Made by a program: the position numbers and the translations under genes
Notes under the pieces: model-generated
Told to the model about the DNA's origin: nothing
What the model saw: only the letters and a program-made list of their open reading frames with translations
Database searches by the model: none
Origin: Diospyros lotus
Taxonomy: Eukaryota; Streptophyta; Magnoliopsida; Ericales; Ebenaceae
Length of the DNA: 64,000 bases
Assembly (NCBI RefSeq): GCF_014633365.1
Contig: NC_068338.1
Span: 15,634,616-15,698,615, forward strand
Direction: 5' to 3'
Shown here: positions 56,201-64,000 of the stretch, one piece after another
Layout of the letters: each line of letters begins with the position of its first letter
Position numbering within the stretch: position 1 is the stretch's first letter

Positions 56201-56738
56201 CCACTCAATCATGACCAAGTAGGGCCCGCTCGATCATGACCGGGTGGGTCATGAAAGGGGTTGGACCCTACCCACTCGGCCATGACCGAGTGAGCCCCAC
56301 TCGGTTATGACCAAGTGGGTCTTCTTTGCTTTGAGCGTCTTCTTTTGTCCTTTTAGCATAGGTATATCAATCTCAATCCCAATTTTCACCATGATAAATC
56401 CAGTATTTCTTAAAACTCAAAACATGAAAGGTGTATATAATTCTCATATATTTGAATGGAACTTTGAATCACCTCAATCAGAGCTCAGACGGGAGAGTTA
56501 TGCCTAAAAAACTAAAGCAGTGCCAGACCCACTCGGTCATGACCGAGTGGGTCCTCTCTACTTGGTCCCGACTGATTTCGGCCTTGATACGGCTAGGATC
56601 TCTCAAAACTCAAAATATAAAAGTTGTAGATAATTCTCTTGGATTTATATAGGATTTTTAATCACCTCAATTGGAGCTCGGACGATATAATAATGCCCAA
56701 AAAACTAAAGCATTATCACACCCACTCGGTCATGACCG
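56201..56738. repeat. Palindromes of the CCCACTCGGTCATGACC type
   Basis: At least six copies: a perfect 28-base palindrome at 56526-56553 (half-site GACCCACTCGGTCA), and near-perfect ones near 56201, 56228, 56274, 56302 and 56711. The half-site is related to the VNTR unit (GATGACCGAGTGG). They lie upstream of the TATA box of the LTR, where regulatory sites would be. Confidence 0.88.
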
Positions 56739-58499
56739 AGTAGGTCCTCCCTACTTGGTCTCAGCTCGACCTCTTGCTCCTTCAGCTTGTTTCCTTAATC
56801 TCATGTAACCCGTAGGCCCTTTGGGCTTCATTTCCATGTCTCATGACTCTTTTAGGTCCCTTGACTGTGATACCCCAGAATCTAATGTAAAGGTTAGATG
56901 ATGCAATAAAGTGTTTTAATGTAAGTTTTAGGCTTAAGAGTAAATGGAAATGGTTTTAAGGACTTAAATGCAAAATAAAGGATAATAATTGTCATGATAA
57001 AGGCTTGTTTGAGAAGCCTTGAGTTTGTAAAGGATAACATCTCCAAATGAATGTCATGATAAAAGCTTGTTAGGAAAGCTTTGAGTTAGTAAACTTTCAT
57101 TGGAAGACTTATGGTCATAATAAAGGCTTGTGGAAGAAGTCTTGAGGTGGAAAGATTATATTGGATAATTGTATTCAAAAGTCTTAAATCATGATTACCT
57201 TTATTTCTTAATTCAAAAGTAAATGGAGTTGGAAGCATGTTATTGGCTTGCTAAAAGATAAGGATAAGATGGGTTGAATAAAGGGTCACGTAAATGGCAA
57301 ATGGAGAAATGAGATTGGAAAAAAGGAGAAGCTTGAATAGGAAGATTGGTTATAATGATTAAAAGTCTTAACTTGGGAGACTTAACTTGTAAGAATTGAA
57401 TTGGCTTGCAAAGGAAGGAGAAGATGGAGCTTATCTTGAAGGCCACGTGAAGGTGTACTTGGAAGCTTAGGATTGGAAGAAATGAAGGCTTGCTTGAGAA
57501 GATTGCAAAATTCCAAAGTTGTGATGATTACTTGGGTGGAAAATGAGCAACTTGGTGGCCAAGTAAAATCTTGAGGATTTGGGCATTCAAAGGCTATATA
57601 AAGGGAAGGAGGAAAGGCCACGAGAAGCTAAGAAGAAAGGAAAGAAAGCAAGTGCAAGAAAAAGAAAAGAAAAAGCAAAGAAGGAAGGAAAGAGAGACCT
57701 GGCTGGAAAATCGCCAAAACGGAAAGGAAACTGAAAAGTTAAGCTAACTTTATTTTTTTAGGATCGTAGAGGATGAAAAGAGGAGTCCGTAGGTTCAAAC
57801 GGAGAGCGAATCGGATAAAAAATGAGCAAGATATGGCCGTTTTAATTTTGGGTTGCAAAATAGAGAAGGGGTAGCGCGTGGCCAACTTCCGGGGGCCTGT
57901 GAGGGCCCATCCGGCCTCCGATTGGCCTGAAATTTTCACTTTTATTCTCCTATTTTAATTACCTACAACCCTGTGTAGAAATATTTGAGGTTGGTTCACT
58001 GAAATCTATTATTTCTGTAGAAACAGCCCCTAGTGCTCGAAACCGGGCTGTAAACTGTTCTATTGAAGGGAAAACGATCAAGGTGAGTGGTTCTTGTGCA
58101 TGCTTCCTCTTGATCATTCTTGGTTTCATTTGTGAGTGGTCCTTACACATGCTTCTTAATTCCTATTGATCATTCTTGGTTTCCACTTGTGGATGGTTGT
58201 TGCTTACATCTCATGATTCCTTACTTTCGAGCATTTCTTTCCTATTTTGCTTGATCAGGGAGTTCGTTGTTGTGGTTCGTCGATGGGATTAAACATGACT
58301 ACTCTTGCTCGTAGCTTGTGGATTGCATATTATATTTTCCTTGGTTTGTGTATCGTGCCTACAGGTGAGGCCGTGCCTAATTGATATTCCTTAGTTTGTA
58401 CATATTCTTTCTGCTTTGTCTTCAATATGTTGTTTGGTGATAGTTGCTATTGGTGGATCGGGAACTTGTTGGCTGCTTGTTGGGAACATCACGAGGATC

Positions 58500-58715
58500 G
58501 GGGTGGTAATCCCGTGCCCAGAGGTGGGGCCGTGCCTAGAGGTGAGGCTGAGGGGTTGGACCACGATCCTGTGCCTACAGGTAGGGCTGAGATGTTTCAC
58601 ACAAGTGCCGACGGGCATAGTGGTGGCTCGTAATCCCGTGCCTAGAGGTGGGGCTGAGGGATTGGACCATGACCACATGCCTAGAGGTGGGGCTTAGCCT
58701 GGACGTGAGGCTGTG
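58500..58715 (+). repeat. GTGCCTAGAGGTGGGGCTGA repeats
   Basis: About six imperfect copies of GTGCCTAGAGGTGGGGCTGA, irregularly spaced, between the donor-like site and the hairpin block of the G LTR. Similar phrases begin at 58355. Confidence 0.75.
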
Positions 58716-58868
58716 AGGTTTGACATAAGTGCTGGAAGGGATGATGGTGACTCGGGGAGGTTTTATTTTGATATGGTCTTGGAAGGTTTATACTTAATTC
58801 TGCTTATTTCCTGGCATAACTGCATATTGCTCTTGCATGCACTGTTTCTTTCTGTCTTACCACTCACT

Positions 58869-58924
58869 TAGATATCATTATCTAACTTGGGTGTTTCTTA
58901 CCCCTGGGGCATTCATCGTCCCAG
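58869..58924 (+). ncRNA. Conserved double stem-loop in LTR G
   Basis: TTAGAT-N6-ATCTAA (~58869-58886), then CTGGGGC-N7-GTCCCAG (58904-58924); one pair is G-T, which still pairs in RNA. Same order and spacing as in E, F1 and F2. Confidence 0.5.
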
Positions 58925-59316
58925 CTTTATCAAAAGTGTCAAGCGTTACAGGTTCCAGGTTAAAGCGTGAGCAAGGAGGTGGAGCTTCACTAGCTTTGGG
59001 ATCTTGGATTCATTATGTACCCCTGTAACCGAAGTAATATATTGTGAATAGCAGTTAGGGTACTCAAAGTTTGTAATAAATGGATGCCCTACAGTTGTAC
59101 TACATTAATAAGTTGTGTCTTTCCAGAGTGTTAAGAGTCTTTTACATTTCTTGTACCTGGTAATGAAATCTAGTTGAAACCCATTTTATTTAGCTTTGGT
59201 TAAGCTTGCAGGTTCGATCCAATGCTTCCGTTGGTAAGGGTTTCCATAACGCCCGTAGGTGAAGTTAGCTTGTATTTGATATCATAATGGTATTTGGAAA
59301 AGTGGGGCATTACAGT

Positions 59317-59329
59317 TGGTATCAGAGCT
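59317..59329 (+). promoter_or_regulatory. Primer binding site of element G
   Basis: TGGTATCAGAGCT, two bases after the LTR; the standard tRNA-Met-type site in plants. Confidence 0.9.
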
Positions 59330-62300
59330 AGAATTTGTGGTTTTGATTTAAGATTTGAGTTGACTAACCTTGAGGATGTTTTAACCTATGGCAGGAGTGG
59401 ATTTGAAATCGAAGAGGAATGATTTTGCGAGACTAAGGAACGTATGTATAGGATGGGTTGGATTCAGGTTTGGGTTTAATATTGAGTATGGTCTTGATCT
59501 ATATTGATATGTCTTATATTTTGGGTACTTTGGCCAGAGGGCATGATGGGACTTGTAGATGAACCCGAAGAATGATTGTTATTTCTATTTTTACGAGACT
59601 GAGGATTATGTGTACACATATGAAAATGGTTTATGTATAACTGAAATGGATAGTATATGATGATTATGATGTTGACAAATGTTACTAACTGTTAAGGAGC
59701 CTTGATGGCAGGATAGGTTACGTGTTACTAGAGGATATTCTTGATAATCACAATAGTGATATGTGATATCTTGAGGTATGCTTGGTGTTATGTTGGTTTT
59801 ACTAATCTTGAGTTTTGATGACAAGATAGGTTACACGTTGATCGAGGTAACTCGATGAGTGAGTAAGTTGGAATGAAATGCAAGTAAGTATCCCATTTTA
59901 TCTGATGGTCTAATTATTTTGTGCTTTGGGAGATTTGTTAATATTGGTCCATGGGACCCTGTGCCAATTTGAGGATTTAATGGGTGTGATGGGTTGTTGC
60001 TTTGTCTATGTGTATTTATGGGATAAGCAACGGCAAGAGATATGATAGTTACCGAGTGATACTAACCTTTGGGATTCCTTGGTAATAGGTTGAGTTACAT
60101 GGCTTACCTTTGAGGATCTTGGAAGATGAAACGGTGGTATGAACGTTATGGTATATACTTGATGTTATTAATCTTTGAACTTTGAGGACAGGGTAGGTCA
60201 TGGAACCATTTGAGAGGCATAGACGGTCGTTGGCAGAATCTAATGAGTATGTAAGTTGGGGGTATGATACAAGTAAGTACTCTAATTGTGTGATGAACTA
60301 AACCCCCCTTTTTGCTATTATTTTGGGTGACTCATTGGATTTTAGGAAAAAAAATGGATAAGGCCTCGTAACCATTTTTTGGGAATTTGATGGTTGAGGT
60401 TTTCTTAAATGTTAGTGAGGAAATGAGGAATTGGGAGACATTCTCATTTATGGTTGCTAGAATCTCGTATTAATGATGATGTGTTGCAAAAGTTTGGTAA
60501 TGACCATTGGAGAATGCTCCACTATTTCTATTGTTGCGAGGAGTTTTGATAATAAGTATTTTGGGGACCTATTGAGTCTTGGAGATATATATATATATAT
60601 ATATATGGTTCGTTAGAATCCTGTGTAATGACTATTTTGCAGGAACTTGATAAATCTGGAATCTGAAGGATTCTAGGAATTTTGGAATTTGGGATCAATA
60701 ATTACGGACTTGAGGTAAGTCTAGTAATTCTTATATCAATCTTGAGGATATTTAGGTGATGATAACCTGGGATTGACGGTCAAATAGACTCGCGAAGAAT
60801 CCTGAAAATCCTATGGTTCTTGGGCTACGATTCACCAGTTGATTGTGGACAGTTGGAGACCATTGGGGAGACTAACTAGACTTTGAGGACGTTTGATTCA
60901 TGGTTCATTGGAAATGTTTTGCAGGTATCTAATGGCTTCAAAATTTTGAGGATTGAGGTTACAAACCTAATAAAAATTTGGTAAGTACCTAGTTTGTGAA
61001 AATCCTAATACATATTGCGGAAATGGATATTTGGAATTTGTTGGATTGATGGCAAAACTTAATATTCTCAAAAATTTGGGAAAATACACAACTTGGGAAC
61101 TCAAGGAAGAAACCTTAAGTCAAAGGGTATTGTCCTTGATGCTAAGATTGATTGTTGATTAAGAATAATAGTTGCAAGACGATTATGGGACATGGGAAAG
61201 GTCTCAAGGGTAAGTTGTAATAACCTTGATTTTTGGGAATAGTAGGGTGATTAATTTATGGTTTACCAATGATTAGGTGGTCATGAATGTTTCTGGAATT
61301 ATTTTACTGATGAGGTTTGAGTATTGGTCATATGATTTTAAGTATGACTGTTCCAGGCAGGAAGTGCCCGAGGCTTGGGATAAGACATGGCCTGGGAATC
61401 TGAAGAAGAAAACTTCAAACCAAAGGATAACTATCCCAGTTATTTTATTTTGGAAAATCTTGCAAGTTTGGAAACTTGGTTGGGGCCCAAACGGGAGACC
61501 AAAGAGTGTTATACTTGAGAAAAGGGGTGACTGCTAGCCCGGGATTGTCTAAAGGGTTTAGGTTGTCCTTTTTGGGAGACCTATGGTGGACATTATGAAT
61601 TTTGATAATGCCATTTCAGTTTGCCAACCCTTATGGGTTTGAAAGTAAGTTAGCGAAGGTACTAGGAGTCATGACTACTGCATTGTGTGCTAAGTGGGCT
61701 TGGGAATTAAGAGGTTTGGGAAAGGGGTGGTGGAACTGTGATTGCATACATGGGTTGGGGTAGGTCATAACCATGGGTGGAATGCTTCCCAGTGTAGGCA
61801 TGTGTGTGATATGGGCTTGCTTAGGAAAGTGTGTTTCCTAGGATAGCAAGCATGGGGATATGTGTGTTCCCCGGATTTGGCCTTGGCAAGGGAGATTTAT
61901 TCTGGTTACTGACCTGACCTTCGGTTTAGTGTGCGAATTATTATACACCCCGGCTATTGTGAGTAATTGGCTCTGATTTGATCTGGCCCTAACACGGATG
62001 TTGATGTAGTAGTGGGAATGTTTTGGCAGTGCTATCTGTGTGAAAAGTTCGAGGTCTTCATGATTGCTTGAGGAGCCTGTTCTTTCAGAGGGATTTGAAT
62101 GCAGGGTAACGACGATGGATAGAGTTTTTGAGGGGTTGTGGTTGTGTGATCCAGTACCATCTCGGGAGGGGGAACGTGGTGGCCAGTGAGTCCACTCTAA
62201 TAGCCTGTTCTAGGTGAACGTGATGGCTGATGCGGGAATAGGCCTGTTCTAATGACCCAAGAGTGGGGACTGGTGGAGGCTTTTAGCCTATGGCATTGGA

Positions 62301-62640
62301 TGTGATTCCTGATGGAACATCTATTTACGTCGCTAACCTGGCGATTCACTCTCATCTGATGAACAGACCCGGCAAGCTATTCTAGAAGACTCGAAGGTGT
62401 GGTCATGAGTTGACAATTAGAAATGAGACAAACCCTGGTATTCGACTTTTGGGAGAATGCTATGATATTTTGATTCAAATTTTGTGTATGAGACCAAGAG
62501 TTAAGGCAAACCATATTGATCGAGGCAGCCAAGTAAATCATCGACCTCGAAGTGAGATTTGAGGAGTAAAATGATATTTCTTGGTGAAGGGATTTGCTTC
62601 AGGGAATAGATTCTGAGTGAGCTATGAAGAGAAATTTCGG
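59330..62640 (+). other. Non-coding interior of element G
   Basis: Some 3.3 kb without recognisable gag or pol on either strand; the longest frame (61277-61537) has no known motif. It holds degenerate repeats of TTGAGGACAGGGTAGGTCA-like text (about 59690, 59806, 60172), a (TA)n run (60586-60607) and eight exact GTAAGT words between 59863 and 61650. Such elements borrow proteins from autonomous relatives. Confidence 0.75.
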
Positions 62641-62653
62641 GGACGAAATTTAT

Positions 62654-62669
62654 TTTAAGGGGGGGAGGA
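62654..62669 (+). promoter_or_regulatory. Polypurine tract of element G
   Basis: TTTAAGGGGGGGAGGA directly before TGTGATACCCC of the 3' LTR. Confidence 0.9.
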
Positions 62670-64000
62670 TGTGATACCCCAGAATCTAATGTAAAGGTTA
62701 GATGATGCAATAAAGTGTTTTAATGGAAGTTTTAGGCTTACGAGTAAATGTAAATGGTTTTAAGGACTTAAATGCAAAATAAAGGATAATAATTGTCATG
62801 ATAAAGGCTTTTTTTGAGAAGCCTTGAGTTTGTAAAGGATAACGTCTCCAAATGAATGTCATGATAAAAGCTTGTTAGGAAAGATTTGAGTTGGTAAACT
62901 TTCATTGGAAGACTTATGGTCATAATAAAGGCTTGTGGAAGAAGTCTTGAGGTGGAAAGATTATATTGGATAATTGTATTCAAAAGTCTTAAACCATGAT
63001 TACCTTTATTTCTTAATTCAAAAGTAAATGGAGTTGGAAGCATGTTATTGGCTTGCTAAAAGATAAGGATAAGATGGGTTGAATAAAGGGTCACGTAAAT
63101 GGCAAATGGAGAAATGAGATTGGAAAAAAGGAGAAGCTTGAATAGGAAGATTGGTTATAATGATTAAAAGTCTTAACTTGGGAGACTTAACTTGTAAGAT
63201 TTGAATTGGCTTGAAAAGGAAGGAGAAGATGGAGCTTATCTTGAAGGCCACGTGAAGGTGTACTTGGAAGCTTAGGATTGGAAGAAATGAAGGCTTGCTT
63301 GAGAAGATTGCAAAATTCCAAAGTTGTGATGATTACTTGGGTGGAAAATGAGCAACTTGGTGGCCAAGTAAAATCTTGAGGATTTGGGCATTCAAAGGCT
63401 ATATAAAGGGAAGGAGGAAAGGCCACGAGAAGCTAAGGAGAAAGGAAAGAAAGCAAGTGCAAGAAAAAGAAAAGAAAAAGCAAAGAAGGAAGGAAAGAGA
63501 GACCTGGCTGGAAAATCGCCAAAACGGAAAGGAAACTGAAAATGTAAGCTAACTTTCTTTTTTTATGATCGTAGAGGATGAAAATAGGAGTCCGTAGGTT
63601 CAAACGGAGAGCGAATCGGATAAAAAATGAGCAAGATATGGCCGTTTTAATTTTGGGTTGCAAAATAGAGAAGGGGTAGCGCGTGGCCAACTTCCGGGGG
63701 CCCGTGAGGGCCCATCCGGCCTCCGATTGGCCTGAAATTTTCACCGTTGTTCTCCTATTTTAATTACCTACAACCCTGTGTAGAAATATTTGAGGTTGGT
63801 TCACTGAAATCTATTATTTCTGCAGAAACATCCCCTAGTGCTCGAAACCGGGCTGTAAACCGTGCTATTGAAGGGAAAACGATCAAGGTGAGTGGTTCTT
63901 GTGCATGCTTCCTCTTGATCATTCTTGGTTTCATTTGTGAGTGGTCCTTATGCATGCTTCTTAATTCCTATTGATCATTCTTGGTTTCCACTTGTGGATG
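62670..64000 (+). repeat. 3' LTR of element G, cut by window end
   Basis: It repeats 56866-58196 closely, including TATA box and donor-like site (GATCAAGGTGAGTGG, 63881-63895). The remaining 1.1 kb is outside the window. Confidence 0.92.

Larger units (their letters stand above)
50436..56865 (-). mobile_element. Tat-derived element H with amplified gag
   Basis: Minus strand: 5' LTR 56865-55518, primer site (GCGCTGTCTATGGGAA, 55514-55499), leader, gag start (54713), then a gag segment repeated in tandem to 51401, then directly a 3' LTR lacking its beginning (51396-50436). No protease, RT, RNase H or integrase remains. Left flank duplication candidate CCTAC (50431-50435); the right end is masked by element G. 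Gag wording and primer site are Tat type. Confidence 0.82.
55518..56865 (-). repeat. 5' LTR of element H
   Basis: Inner end TATTGTTTCC (TG changed to TA) at 55518; the outer end is at or near 56865, where element G begins. In transcription order: palindrome region (56740-56200) with a ~190-base tandem duplication (units near 56740-56560 and 56555-56340), TATA box CTATAAATAGG (56108-56098), VNTR (55950-55690), primer site beyond 55518. This is the only full copy of the LTR. Confidence 0.82.
56866..59314 (+). repeat. 5' LTR of element G
   Basis: TGTGATACCCC to GGGGCATTACA, 2449 bases. TATA box GGCTATATAAAGG (57593-57605), donor-like CAAGGTGAGTGG (58079-58090), double hairpin 58869-58924, and a repeated phrase CCCGTGCCTAGAGGTGGGGC (58510-58700, about five variants). 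Short ORFs, e.g. 58416-58697 on plus and 58391-58678 on minus, reflect that repeat. Confidence 0.9.
56866..64000 (+). mobile_element. Element G, large non-autonomous LTR element (LARD)
   Basis: 5' LTR 56866-59314, primer site 59317-59329, non-coding interior to 62669, 3' LTR from 62670 running out of the window. Left flank TTGAC (56861-56865). The two LTRs differ at roughly 25-30 of 1330 comparable positions by eye, i.e. about 98% identical, the youngest insertion that can be dated here. The 3' end of the interior (TTTCGGGGACGAAATTTATT, then the purine run) is worded like that of Tekay elements, and LTR ends TGTGATACCCC / GGGGCATTACA fit that group. Confidence 0.88.

Noticed and set aside
58391..58697. 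Overlapping 93-95-codon ORFs on both strands
   Set aside because: They follow the GTGCCTAGAGGTGGGGC repeat in the LTR of element G; no coding signal.

Overview
This window is plant nuclear DNA, almost certainly from a eudicot, and consists of transposable-element heterochromatin. I find no intact host gene. The case rests on Ty1/copia (a Sirevirus and a second lineage), Ty3/gypsy (chromodomain Tekay/Del type and Tat type), CACTA elements with CACTA...TAGTG ends, a foldback MITE, LTRs with plant-type TATA boxes, and tRNA-Met-type primer sites (TGGTATCAGAGC). Coding remnants are riddled with stops and frameshifts. No rRNA or tRNA gene and no CRISPR array was seen. The exact species cannot be named from the sequence.

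Layout. 1-5939: 3' half of a Sirevirus (broken pol, a nearly intact env-like ORF with its own promoter-like leader, PPT, 3' LTR), followed by an inverted truncated Sirevirus-like LTR (5940-6758). 6759-13330: a dead minus-strand Tat element split by two non-autonomous CACTA elements (7045-8256, TSD AGG; 8941-12830, TSD CTT). 13464-14690: a possible LTR plus primer site. 14740-17215: a giant inverted repeat with arms of about 1.1 kb, next to a GC-rich foldback MITE (17246-17610). 18217-22998: a second copia element, cut off inside RNase H and fused to a plus-strand Tat element (about 22999 onward).

26195-48440 is a Russian doll. The Tat integrase is split by a minus-strand chromovirus (Tekay type, TSD TTATA) whose pieces lie at 43228-48440 (5' LTR), 42585-43057 (gag), 38643-41075 (protease, interrupted), 31617-33896 (RT, RNase H, integrase core), 29040-29625 (integrase end, chromodomain) and 26197-28980 (3' LTR). 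Into it went solo LTRs B (26344-28180), F1 (29626-31616), E (33897-38642, itself holding F2 at 34879-37103), C (38931-41033), a partial B (41066-42584) and inverted C (44060-48365, itself holding mini-element D at 44401-46488). Most boundaries have matching 5-bp target duplications. Nesting reaches four levels: Tat > Tekay > C > D and Tat > Tekay > E > F2.

48441-50435 resumes the Tat element: integrase end, 45-bp tandem repeats, and a relic of its antisense ORF. 50436-56865 is element H, a minus-strand Tat derivative in which pol is gone and a gag segment of about 0.8 kb is tandemly repeated four times; its LTRs carry an 18-bp VNTR and 24-28-bp palindromes. 56866-64000 is element G, a relatively young large retrotransposon derivative (two LTRs about 98% identical, non-coding interior).

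The most interesting signals are: (i) a conserved, covarying double stem-loop plus a conserved splice-donor-like AGGTGAGT in the LTRs of E, F1, F2 and G; (ii) the giant inverted repeat; (iii) GTCGACC motif arrays shared by copia and gypsy LTRs and by the env-like ORF leader; (iv) the gag tandem array; (v) chimeric mini-element D.
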